From: Chara braunii
Taxonomy: Eukaryota > Streptophyta > Charophyceae > Charales > Characeae
Assembly: GCA_003427395.1 (NCBI GenBank)
Contig: BFEA01000230.1
Location: 284,879-326,454 of the forward strand
Length of the DNA: 41,576 nucleotides
Reading direction: 5' to 3'
Shown here: piece after piece, positions 32,701-41,576 of the stretch
Layout: each line of letters starts with the position of its first letter
Position numbering within the stretch: the first letter of the stretch is position 1
The notes under the pieces: generated by a model
Seen by the model: only the letters and a program-made list of their open reading frames with translations
Told to the model about the DNA's origin: nothing
Databases searched by the model: none
Made by a program: the position numbers and the translations under genes

Positions 32701-34952
32701 TCTGTCTCGCTTGTGATGCCTTTCGGCTCTGTCATTCTTGTTCCCATCCATCCTCCCATGTCGTCGCTCTCTTGTCCCCTCCCCTTCGTTCTTTCTCTCT
32801 CTCCTCTCTCCTCCTTTTCCGACTCTCTCTTCCGCACTCGCCCCCCGCCCGTCCTCTTGCTCCCTTCCCCCCCAGTTCCCGCCTGTTCTTATTGTTTTGT
32901 TTTCTGTTTGCTATTGTCGTCGTTTCTGTTTCTCTCTTCCCCCGCTCTCCCTCTTTTCCCCCCTTTCTCCCCCTTTCCCAGCTGTTCGTATGGTTTTGCT
33001 CTCTGTTTGCTATTGTCTTCGTTTCTATGTCTATCTTCCCGCGCCCCCCCCCCCCCCCCCCCCCCCTCTCCCCCCTTTTCCTCCCCCCCCCCCCCCCCCT
33101 TCTTCTCTCATTCCTTTCTTCGACTTCTGGTGTTTTGCGTTAGGCGAAGCTATGTTATGGGTTTGTTGTACGCGTTTTCTTCCATTTTGTAAAGCCGTGT
33201 GTGGTTTCTCTTTGTCATCCATTATCTTTGGTCTGATTCTGTAGCTGTCTTTGCCCGTGTATGTTTGCCTGCGCCTGTCTTCTCTAGGGTTTTTGCGTCG
33301 TTACGTGCAATATACGTTTATGACCCTCGCTCCACTACACAACACACTCTATATGTATCTGGAGTTCAAAATCGTCTTGGACTCCTTAGAAAGCACCTGG
33401 TCCACGAGGGTGCGCAGATGCATGTGCACTTTTGAGTAGTGGAGCGAGGCCTGACATTTGGGAGGGCGACAATTGATTTGTGACCGAACATCGTCACCTT
33501 CCGCCGCTTTGCCTTCCCGTTTAGTTTTTGGACAGTACGTATAGGCGACGGGCTTGATGGGTTGCCATTCTGCCGCCACGTGGCTCTTGTTGTATAACTT
33601 CTCTTGCAATTGATTTTCATCAGGTTGTGGTGGATGATGTAGTCCTATCGACGACGAACTTGAACTTGATGAAAGGACTGTAAAGCCAATGGAAGGTGAA
33701 CAAATGGTGCAAAGGGATTGGCTGACGGTAATTGGGGGGGTGTCACGTGGAGATCGTTGAGCAAGACGCCTTTAGATAAAGCGAGGCAACTGTCCTTATC
33801 CTTGGTGTCTGACCTGAGGGTGTTGGGGGGCGGGTGAGAGAGATGGGCCGGCGGAGGGGGTGTGGTGGGGTGGTGGCGCAATGTGTACGTACTGTACAGG
33901 GTGTTGGGGGGCGGGTGAGAGAGATGGGCCGGCGGAGGGGGTGTGGTGGGGTGGTTGCAAGAGCGTGAGCGCAGGGGAGAGGTGGACTTTTCGCTTTGCG
34001 GCGGCGCGCAGCAGTCTTGAACGGATCTTTCAAGCTATCACCACCCCGGGAGAGAGAGGCTGATGAACATGTAGGTAGGTAGGTAGGTAGGGGAAGAAGT
34101 CGAAGCGAGCGAGCTCGTTACACGCGCCAGGCGGTTCTTTGAGAGGCATGGACGGTCGTAATACATCGGCAATGGTGAGCGCAAATAAACGATATTTTAT
34201 TTGCTCTCGTGAGCTGTGTACTGTCGCCCTGCTGTGGATGAAATCAGCAACGACGTGCACAGAAAAAAAAACTGTGTTCACCTATTCCCTGGGGAGGGAG
34301 GTGTAATAACTCCCAGCAGTTGGAAAACACCAGCATGTGAAAAACTGACACGTGTATGAGGCTCCTACAGTCACTTGAATGATCTGGGTGGGTCGGCTGG
34401 TGGTGGTATCACTGTGTTTCTTGATTTTTCAGCTTCGCATTGTTGCAAGAACTTAAAGAGTGGTGTGCTCTGGAAGGCTGGAAGGTTCGGAATCCAGTGC
34501 AGATGTAGATGTGATTGTGTCCGCTGCTAATGGTAGATATGGATTTGTAATTAGGTGCTGATTTCTTAGTCTAAGTCTACTAGATGGTGTAGATTTTGAG
34601 CAGTTTTTTGGGTCGTGGATGGATCTGTATCGACGGTTGACCGTGTCGTAATCCGGGCCGTGACAGGGCCGCTCCAGAGAGAGCCAAGTCTTTTTGGCAG
34701 ACAATGGCGCCAGTGCGGATATGTGGAAAAAATTGAAATGATGTGCACATTTCATTTAACCGCTCAGATCTTGCTCGTGTCCTCTGATAGATCTTAGGGT
34801 CATCATATCATCTGTATATAACCTGAAATTGGTCTGAATACGAGCACCTCCTGTTCTCGTCGAAGAGGAAGACTGTACTGTCGCCTCAGCTGGACTCGCT
34901 CTTTTGTATGCATTTTTCGATGTACTTCCGAATACGTGCGTACAGAGCAAAT

Positions 34953-35007
<55 letters not shown>

Positions 35008-35008
35008 N

Positions 35009-35083
<75 letters not shown>

Positions 35084-38000
35084 CGCAATGGTTTACTGGG
35101 GTTCGCTCATCTTGGTAGTATATACTGGGTTTAACGAGGTGCATGATTTGTGAATGAGGTAAAGTGCTTAGCTGTCCCGATGAGAACGAGATTTAATTAA
35201 TTTTAGGATGTATTTGGTTGTGATCGATCTTCTCTGGCCTCCACGACGGTTGTCATCATCCTGGCAATCTGGTCGCGTCTGTACTCTTTTTTTCAAAGAA
35301 AAGCCGAGCGGCTCCAGTATAACGCTGTGGAATTCTCTTTAACATCTTCAAAGAATGTCCACGATAGGTAGCAAGGGGTTTAAGCTGCGGTAAGAGGAAG
35401 GAAAGGGAGGAGAGAATAGGAGAAGAAGATTGTGAGCGCGAGCAGCTTGAATTGGATCGGACGCGGGTATTGCTTCTTTGTCCTACAGCGGTAGTGATGG
35501 GATCAAAGCCGAGCGAAGGAGGAAGGAAGGATGAAGAATGAAGGTGGGGATGAAAGTGGGGATGGAAGTGGGTGAGAGGAAGTCGCTGAAGAGATGAGGA
35601 GGAAAGCAGAGGAAATGAAGTGGGTGGAGAGGGAGGAAGTTAGGAGAAAGGGGTGGAGAGGAGAAAGGGGTGGGAGAGAATGGGTGGAGGGGAAAGGGGC
35701 ACGCAAGTGAGGAGGGGAGAGGGGTGAAGAGAGCTGAGGAGAGAAATGAATGGAGAGAGGGGATGAGAGGATCAGAAGGCGCGGAGGAGAGAACTGAATA
35801 GAGGAAGTGAAACGGGGGTCGAATGGAGGAGTGGGAAGGTGAGAGTGATAAATGGAGGTGTAAGGTTGGGAGGAATGTCAAAGGGTAACTAAGTGAAGAG
35901 CTAATGTATAATGTGCTTGTGCATGGGCAGGTACAGATGATGATGGTATTCTCCCATTGCCCGAGCGTCCTACTCGAGGTCTGCGCACAAGTGGGAATGG
36001 AAGAGGCCCCGCCAATTATGGAAGGCCATTGCCGTCTGTGCCGTCTTATGAAGAGCAGCTGCGAAAGCTGGAGACGGATGCCTATCTTGCCGTGCTTAGT
36101 GCCTTTGTCGCGGGGAATGAAGCGATCTCATGGGTATGTTACAATTACAGTTTTGGTTAAGTAATGAGTTTTGGTTGTTTTCGAGGATGGCTATGAATGT
36201 GAATGGTGTTCCCTTAAAAGTAATTTGAGTTTGACTTGTGGCAGGATATGTGGAAACCTGATCGCTTCGTTTTGTTGCCTTCTTGATGCATGCATGATAT
36301 GTGTTTGGGGAGGAGCGGCTGCGGTAGTGAATGGATAGTCCTGTGGGCGAGTCCTGCGATGGATGGATGTATTGCAAGGATGACAGATCGGTGCTGGGGT
36401 GAGAAAATGAAAGTCTGAACAGATCGAGTCAAGAGAAAGCAACTGTTGAACTGAAATCCTGTGTGATTGTGTTCCCCAGAAAAATTAGTCTACATATTTT
36501 ACAAAATCGTTAGTCTTTATTCATCTGAAAGTCGTTCGGTCGTTGTTGTAATGGGACGGAAACCTTTTTTCGATGCCGTTGTCTCCGTCTGGACTTCCTT
36601 TTCGGGTCAAGGTGGGGGCCTTTTTCTGGCTCAGTGTAAGTGACACATTTGCTATGACTGCTTCTCTCTCTCTCTCTTGTGGATGATCAACGTCCCTCTG
36701 ATTGAGGACGACTTGGCAGTTGCTTCTCTCTCTCTCTCTCTCGTACTAATCCACAGCTCCACACTCTTATCTTGAAATTCCATGTGTATCATCAGAAATG
36801 GTAATTGTTTCCTCTCTCTGCTTGGCGAATCCTCTATCTCTGTCTTTGGTTGACTGCCACGTAACAGATGAAGTTATGTCGCTGCAGTCCGCTGCAAATT
36901 GGCTTCCGATCCGCTGCGTGCGGGCTCTCACTTAATCTTTGATTCACTGAGGGCGAATACTCTGCATCTATGTGGAAGACAAACATAGGCATTTCGCAGC
37001 AGGTTGCCTCTGGAAAGTTGGTATGGGAGGGTTCATGAATTGTATCTGCTGTTCCTTTGTTTTATTCTATGCCCACACGAACACTGCAAGTTGGGTCTCC
37101 TCGTGTATATGTTTTCTGTGTGACCTTTCCTTTTCAATGTTGGAGCACGTGGGTCTCCGCTTGTTGCTGTGTTCCCTGATCCTTAACTACAGTAGTCATT
37201 GATTGGCAAAGCTTCATCCATTCCTGAAAGCTTGATATTTTTTGGCAGATGTGTTAGAGACCTGCATCGACGAGGTTGTTGGCAAGTCAGAGGGTCTATT
37301 TCTTTCAGAGATGTCGGGGAGAAATGCGATGTCTGGGAGAAGAAACCCCTGCAAGGCCCCTGGTTAACAACCGGGTCTAATTCTCCGCTTATGCTGTGTG
37401 CTATTTTGGTGGGAAGGGAAATGCCGACCTGTGCAGTTGATGCCGCCGCCGTCGTTGATCTGACTTTGTGTAATATTTGGTTAAGTGGAGCTAGCGACTG
37501 ATTGTGTTTCGTTGCTCTGCATGTTTTGTTTTCTGACATGGCATTGCTCACTCTCAGGCGAAGGAGCGGCTAATGTGTGAGTTGCGTAAGGAGTTGAGGG
37601 TGCAGGATGAGCAGCACAGTCAACTTCTCTCTCGGGTGTTTCAAGACAACAAAATTATGCAAATACGGTAAGTAACCCCGTTGTCGGACAGCAATGACAG
37701 TGTCTGTGTGGGTTTTCAATTCTGCTAAAATGTCTAGCCCTGCTTAGAATCAACCCGACCTGCGTTGACGTGTTGCTGCCTCCAACAAAAAAAAAGAAAC
37801 TGGTGCCTGGTTTAGTGCTGCCTCAAAAATGTGCAAAGGAAAGATTGAGTATGAAGCTAGAGTTCCGAGAAGGCTGCGAATTTCTTCTCTTCCATTCAGC
37901 CACGTGGACTGGGTTCCATGCGTTATGAACTAGTATCTTTCAGATTGGATCCGTGGGTGTCGTGAATGCAGGACAGTGTCGTGCGGTTGCCGATGCTTGT

Positions 38001-39928
38001 GGGGGGTGGGAGCATCCTCTTCGTGTGGTGCTGTATGATGATTTGTTCCTCAGATCTGCTGTATTGGTTCGGGTCTGGCCAGAGGAGGTTGTGCCTAAAC
38101 TCCTTGGGAGTGGATGCTCTCCCGATGTGGGACCTAAGGCATAGGGCCTTGGACCTACTCTCCAGAGATTCCCACTGGAAGGGCCAAAGCAAAAGCATGC
38201 TATGGGCAGCTTCAAGTCTCCTGCAAACCTCCATAGATGAATGGGATGCCTATAGTGCACCGTTTTCTATGCTGTGCTGTATCATCTACCAGCTATGAAC
38301 TGTACTACAAACTACTATCAGCTCTTCTCCATGTCCCATACCTGAGGCGGGCCTAACTACTATTGACTGTGGCACATGTACTACAACTTTCAGTGCTATT
38401 GGCGACTATGGTTCTTCGTCCGCTTCTACCAACGCTTGATGTGCTAGCAACTCTTGCCATTTTCTACTACTGTCTTCACCCGAATAGAATGACTGGTCAT
38501 TATGGCTGTATATAGACTGGCCCAAATACAGCTATGATGACTGGGCGTTATATTCGGGTGGAAGACGATAGCAGTCGTATGTCAGTGACATTGGGTGTGT
38601 TATGGATGCTCAGTATACCCAGAAATAAGGCATTCTCAGTCAGCAGCACAGGACAAGGGTTACTGAGGTTGGCTCTTTTGCGGTTCTCTGGCAGGGGCGC
38701 TGGCAGCGGGTGGGGTGGGGGGTAGTCCGAACTTCCTAACGAAGTAATCGGCTCATGATATCCGAGTACCTCAACTTTTATCTTATAAGATTGTGTGAGA
38801 GCAGGGGTTTGGGAAAAAGAAGATTGTATTGAACTGCTGGCTGTGAAAATGGGATTTGGGCTAGGTTTGAGTGAGACAGGTTAGGTAGGCCGCTCAGCCA
38901 TGTTGCAAAGGCGAGCTAATGCAGAAACCCTGGGGAAGGTGAACCAGTCTGAGGCTCCACTTCCTGCTGGCTGCCCCCCCCACCCCCCCCCAACCCCTCC
39001 TTCCCCCCTCCTCCTTTGCAAGGCGTGGATTTGTAGTAGCCTTCGTGGCGGCGGTATGATAATTGGGTCATAGATCATGGAAACCTCTTTGCAACTTTTC
39101 CCTGCATTGTTCTCAGCGGTCGTGGTGGTTGGATTACACACTCCTGGTTGCGTTTGAAACAGCGTGGAACTTAGTCCTTAATACTCCTTATGATCTTACG
39201 AAAGGAAGAATGACGTATCATTTACGTTACAAAAATACTTTGATTGTGTTTTCCGAGGTTCGTTAATAAGCCAGCACCTTTAACGACCACCGTGGTTACC
39301 AGGACACCTGCCCATTTTCAGATGGGTGATTCAATGGCTACAGCTTGTCCTTTTTGTCTGCAGGGTTGGCCCTGTTTCTCTAAAGGGTACTGCTGGCAGT
39401 GCTGGTTTGAAGATCAAACCGGCCAGCTTGAGAATAAAGGTTTGAACATTGATGTCTGTTGCTGTTGATGCTTAACATTTTGTATTGTGGCTTTTGCAAG
39501 GGCCTGTTTCCAGCAAAAGGCCGTTTGTTGCTATTGCCTGCATTGCTGACTCCATCTGCTACGAGTAGTACTTTTCGCACCGCTGCTTTTTGTTAATAAT
39601 CAGTTGGGTCTGTGATTTGCGCATCTTTTTCTTGCCATGTCTGTCCAGTGAAAGAAGACAGCAAATAGAGGCTGCAGTTCCTCCGCAGCCACCTCCTCCA
39701 CAAGTACCTATTGAGGACAGGTTCGGTTCAGTAGCAGGGACTCCCCAATCGAGAAAAAAACAGAAAACTGCGCACATTTCGGCCTCTCCTGCTCCACCTC
39801 TTCCGCCTGCTCCGTCATCCCCTCCGCCATCAAAACCAGCGCCGATTCCATCATTGCCACCTCCACAGCCGGCAGAAGCAGTGAGAAAGCGAGTGCCGTC
39901 TGTGACTGGAAGGGGGAAAAAGGGCAAG
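28879..39928 (+). CDS. EML: EMSY-LIKE (EML) protein gene, 5' part, four exons visible
   Basis: Exons 28879-28906, 35931-36133, 37558-37667 and 39649-39928 join in phase to 207 codons. The start MDSGPTDSSG followed by TDDD matches the conserved N-terminus of plant EML proteins. Residues about 50-117 form an ENT domain (EMSY N-terminal), a helical module that in plants and animals mediates chromatin-factor contacts; visible signatures are YEEQLRKLETDAYLAVL, AISW and ELRKELRV. Exon 4 is Pro-rich with basic patches SRKKQK (148-153) and a Lys/Arg-rich end, typical of the EML linker. The Agenet/Tudor-like domain that normally follows is not in view, so the gene continues right of the window. EML proteins are nuclear and act in chromatin regulation, including plant immunity. 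All introns are GT-AG; intron 1 is 7 kb. Confidence 0.85.
29643..29790 (+). repeat. Tandem gcaccaacgct-tgtttccggcga units around (GA)n
   Basis: Copies at about 29643 and 29728 flank a G-run and (GA)n; a truncated atgtccggcga copy runs straight into the assembly gap, so the gap probably hides more units. Confidence 0.75.
29791..30451. other. Assembly gap (661 N)
   Basis: Unsequenced bases within intron 1. Single N also occur at 32260 and 35008, in other repeats. Confidence 1.
30552..30620 (+). repeat. Tandem repeat, period about 33
   Basis: tatagctgccacgtgttgtc followed by atttactatttt occurs twice and a third, diverged copy begins. Confidence 0.8.
31781..32156 (+). repeat. Tandem duplication, period 188
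   Basis: The block from ac-ttctcttctcgatcc through ctctatatcgacgtttgggt, cctacgagtac and tgctcgttcttccccctg starts at 31781 and again at 31969 with very few differences, so it is recent. Both units end in (TC)n and a C-rich tail. Confidence 0.9.
32113..32310 (+). repeat. Tandem duplication of the C/T-rich tail, period about 95
   Basis: ttgcttgctcgttcttcccc through gtccttatcttccccgcctc occurs at about 32116 and 32212. It contains a single N at 32260, so the base count there is not secure. Confidence 0.8.
33038..33100. repeat. Poly(C) runs
   Basis: Two runs of about 20 C separated by T-containing spacers. Assembly across these is likely unreliable. Confidence 0.85.
33325..33449. repeat. Inverted repeat, perfect 14-bp arms
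   Basis: cctcgctccactac at 33325-33338 and its exact complement at 33436-33449, with 97 bases between. Confidence 0.8.
33817..33957 (+). repeat. G-rich tandem duplication, period 81
   Basis: agggtgttggggggcgggtg followed by agagagatgggccggcgg and a ggtggggtgg end occurs at 33817 and 33898 with no visible change over about 58 bases. Multiple G runs on the plus strand give quadruplex potential. Confidence 0.9.
34070..34092. repeat. (GTAG)n microsatellite
   Basis: Five to six gtag units. Confidence 0.85.
34954..35081. repeat. Long (AG)n microsatellite
   Basis: About 64 ag units, with one unread base at 35008. Confidence 0.95.
35395..35880. repeat. Purine-rich tract of about 480 bases
   Basis: Mostly G and A on the plus strand, with agtgggtggagaggg-like units in loose repetition. 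It ends just before EML exon 2. Polypurine DNA of this length can form triplex structures; no frame is credible. Confidence 0.75.
35931..36133 (+). CDS. EML: EML exon 2 (N-terminal half of ENT domain)
   Basis: The acceptor is gcatgggcag and the donor is tgg|gtatgt. It encodes TDDDGILPLPERPTRG, a Gly/Arg/Pro-rich spacer, and then the first ENT helices ending at AISW. Length 203 keeps phase with exons 1 and 3. Confidence 0.85.
36134..37557 (+). other. EML intron 2
   Basis: GT-AG intron of 1.4 kb. Two short (TC)n runs near 36664 and 36727 occur inside a tgcttctctctctct duplication. No other feature is seen. Confidence 0.75.
37558..37667 (+). CDS. EML: EML exon 3 (C-terminal half of ENT domain)
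   Basis: The acceptor is ctcactctcag and the donor is acg|gtaagt. It encodes AKERLMCELRKELRVQDEQH and SQLLSRVFQDNKIMQI plus two bases of an Arg codon. The ELRKELRV block is the most conserved part of plant ENT domains. Confidence 0.88.
37668..39648 (+). other. EML intron 3
   Basis: GT-AG intron of 2.0 kb that contains the long hairpin at 38464-38574 and a C-rich tract near 38974-39000. An open stretch at 37966-38298 has no domain. Confidence 0.7.
38464..38574 (+). ncRNA. Long intronic hairpin, possible miRNA precursor or MITE relic
   Basis: The left arm 38464-38511 and right arm 38526-38574 enclose a 14-base loop. By hand I count 48 pairs: 38 Watson-Crick, 6 G-U, 4 mismatches, and one bulged G at 38561. 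It lies in the sense orientation of EML intron 3. Stem length and near-continuity fit plant miRNA or hairpin-siRNA precursors; a short palindromic MITE would look similar. No expression evidence is available. Confidence 0.45.
39649..39928 (+). CDS. EML: EML exon 4 (Pro-rich, basic linker)
   Basis: The acceptor is cttgccatgtctgtccag and the donor is aag|gtaatg. The first base completes the Arg codon from exon 3, giving RERRQQIEAAVPPQPPPP, then TPQSRKKQKTAHIS and a Pro-rich stretch ending TGRGKKGK. SRKKQK-type motifs are characteristic of EML proteins after the ENT domain and may act in nuclear import. It ends in phase 0. Confidence 0.8.
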
Positions 39929-40083
39929 GTAATGTTTCCAGGTCTTTGCTTTTACAGTTCTGCTCCTGTGTCCAAGTACCTTGCCCTCCAACTCATCAGC
40001 TGCTTGCAATGCCTTTGTCTGGTCATTTTCTTCCTGTCGAGATTCTATGGCAAGAGCATTTGTTTGTTTCATCTCGGTCTCCT

Positions 40084-40132
40084 TGTTCCCCCCCCCCCCC
40101 CCCCCCCTTCCCAGCAGCAGCAGCAGCAGCAG
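40084..40132 (+). repeat. Poly(C) followed by (CAG)7
   Basis: A run of about 20 C, ttcc, then seven CAG units at 40112-40132. It reads as a pyrimidine tract followed by a string of alternative AG acceptors in the phase left by exon 4, so a small Gln-coding exon to the donor at 40153 is conceivable but unproven. Confidence 0.6.
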
Positions 40133-40628
40133 CGAACAAAATATCTCCTCAGGTTCTCACTGCAACATGGCTTTCTCCGTTTCTACAGTCTTGGTTCTCT
40201 TTCTCCCACCTCGTTCTCAGAAGATGTGCAATGACTAATGTAAAAAACGATCTTCTTGTTTCTGGTGTCATACATACAGGGTGCCTTCCCTCCCTTTGCT
40301 CGATAAATGTGGCCTTGGTCCTTGATTGTAGGTATGGTGGTACATGCTTGGGTGGAAAGGTAATTTAGGTTTAGAGGTATTTTGACGAGTGGAGTGGTAA
40401 CTATCACCGGGCCCCATATTTTGGTGAAACTGTGGTAAAATGCGGGGTGTTCGTAAAATTGGCGTTACTGACACAAATTAATTCAAAAATACACAGTATG
40501 CAAAATATTCTACAGATGTATCCATATGGCAACTGGTTAACATTTTTGTGGGTGTGTTTGATCCAGTGTGGATATTGTATGGGGAGGTGAAGGCAAGTAA
40601 GTACTTGATGATTATGCTTTCCATTCAG

Positions 40629-40683
40629 GCTGCTAGGCCATATTCCCCGGCGTGGCCTGACGTGTCCAGGCCGTGTTCACAAT
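40629..40683 (+). CDS. EML: Candidate EML exon 5
   Basis: A strong acceptor (tatgctttccattcag) is followed, in the phase required after exon 4, by AARPYSPAWPDVSRPCSQ. A possible donor is gtatgg at 40684. I do not recognise the peptide as EML; the support is splice context and phase only, and the donor is uncertain. Confidence 0.3.
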
Positions 40684-41079
40684 GTATGGCGAGCTCGGAC
40701 TTTTCTGTTTTCTCGAATTTTATCTTCTCTGTTCCGTCGTTGGATGGTTGTGTGCTTTGGGGTCCTTAGGGGCATAGCGCCATTGGGCCTGCAACTTGCC
40801 TTGTGATAAGCATTTTCTGCTGAAAGGGGGCACAGAACCGTAGGGCACAGGATTGACGAAAAATGAGGAAGGGAAACGAGGACTGGAGAGAAATTGCAAT
40901 GGGAATGAGAATGGCAAAGTTCGGCCTAGATATTGTAGTGTGTGAACTGTGCCTGACTGCTTGAGCGTGGGAAGTCTCATCAGGTACTTTCCCAAAGTAT
41001 GGTGGGACAAGTGGGGACTGCCAACGGCTATGCATAGATGTGGACTTCTGTGAATGTGCGGACCAGTTCAGACAGCTAT

Positions 41080-41213
41080 GTTCCTTGGCTGTATTTGATA
41101 CCCCCTCCACAACTTTTTTTTTTTTTTTTTTTTTTTTTCTGCGTTTGCTATGTTCTTTACCTGTATATCATACCCCGCCCACAGCTTCGTTTTTTTTTTT
41201 TCCGCCTTTGCGA
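41080..41213 (+). repeat. Tandem duplication, period about 70, with poly(T)
   Basis: tatgttc-ttg-ctgtat, atacccc and ccacaactt precede a T run in each unit (T runs at about 41115-41138 and 41190-41201), then c-gc-tttgc. The two units are diverged. Confidence 0.75.
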
Positions 41214-41520
41214 CGTTTCTGATAAACGTGGAAAGCAAGCTATGTAACCATTCGTTTCTAGTCTAGGTTGATTCTGTTATGCACCACACTTACATCCATT
41301 CTCATCTTGGGTATTAACCCCCAAGGGCTGTGCTGGCACAAGGTCGCTGCTACCATAGATGACAATTTCAAATGGAGGAAAGGTTGACACAAAGCCTTGT
41401 CAGTCAATCATGTTATTTAGCCTGATGTGGCTGCGGGGATTAATGCTTGCCAGTCAACTGGCATCAAGCCTGAAGTGTGTCCAAGTAATCTTTTGCTAAT
41501 GCCCCAATCTTTTCAACAAG

Positions 41521-41524
<4 letters not shown>

Positions 41525-41576
<52 letters not shown>
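41525..41576. repeat. (TG)n microsatellite at the window edge
   Basis: At least 26 tg units running to the last base. Confidence 0.95.

Larger units (their letters stand above)
28907..35930 (+). other. EML intron 1 (7 kb)
   Basis: Bounded by gtaggt and by gcatgggcag. It holds a GA tract next to an assembly gap, several duplications, C- and G-rich runs, a second long GA tract and a purine-rich block. No separate gene is convincing inside it. Confidence 0.7.

Noticed and set aside
34954-35081. Arg-Glu repeat proteins read through the GA microsatellites
   Set aside because: These are translations of (AG)n simple repeats, not genes.
37966-38298. Open frame of 110 codons within EML intron 3
   Set aside because: It lies between two exons that join in phase without it, has no recognised domain, and an exon here would need its own acceptor and donor, which I did not find in suitable phase.
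1-41576. CRISPR arrays, bacterial operons, riboswitches
   Set aside because: The window is eukaryotic; the regularly spaced repeats at 13.3-14.0 kb do not have constant-length spacers or uniform repeats, so they are not CRISPR.

Overview
The window looks like nuclear DNA of a streptophyte plant or charophyte alga. It holds a plant-type EMSY-LIKE (EML) gene with GT-AG introns, a plant-type LINE with a CCHC ORF1 and a C-terminal RT zinc finger, a Ty3-type LTR element and a nuclear 18S rRNA fragment. The repeat load, long introns and gag style make me lean towards a Chara-like genome. That last step is inference; a BLAST of the EML exons or the 18S piece would settle it.

Layout. 1-4.7 kb: a dispersed GC-capped repeat, then a decayed minus-strand Ty3-type retrotransposon (repeats at about 650-1085 and 4240-4665, gag N-terminus, zinc knuckle, protease and the first residues of RT). 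4.7-5.8 kb: a diverged 18S fragment followed by a 644-bp element with 38-40 bp terminal inverted repeats. 5.8-11.1 kb: a LINE-derived block, with ORF1 on the plus strand carrying in-frame stops, then an inverted piece of ORF2, then the sense 3' part of ORF2, a 3' UTR and a poly(A) tract. This looks like a twin-primed insertion. 11.1-15.2 kb: non-coding DNA with three different tandem families, including seven copies of a short motif whose flanking arms differ in sequence but stay complementary. 15.2-17.3 kb: nothing recognised. 17.3-22.6 kb: AT-rich, with tRNA-like A/B boxes, palindromes and further copies of the dispersed repeat. 22.6-28.2 kb: minisatellites, poly(T) runs and simple repeats.

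28.9-41.6 kb: the 5' part of the EML gene on the plus strand, the only intact-looking protein gene. Four exons join with consistent phases into 207 codons that include the whole ENT domain. Intron 1 is 7 kb and is full of microsatellites, local duplications and a 661-base assembly gap. Intron 3 contains a long, nearly continuous hairpin in the sense orientation. The gene runs off the right edge before its expected Agenet/Tudor-like domain.

Most promising unexplained structures: (1) the covarying stem-loop array at 13.3-14.04 kb, (2) the 48-bp intronic hairpin at 38464-38574, (3) the five-unit 123-bp array at 14.34-14.88 kb. All calls are by eye; no search or folding program was run.
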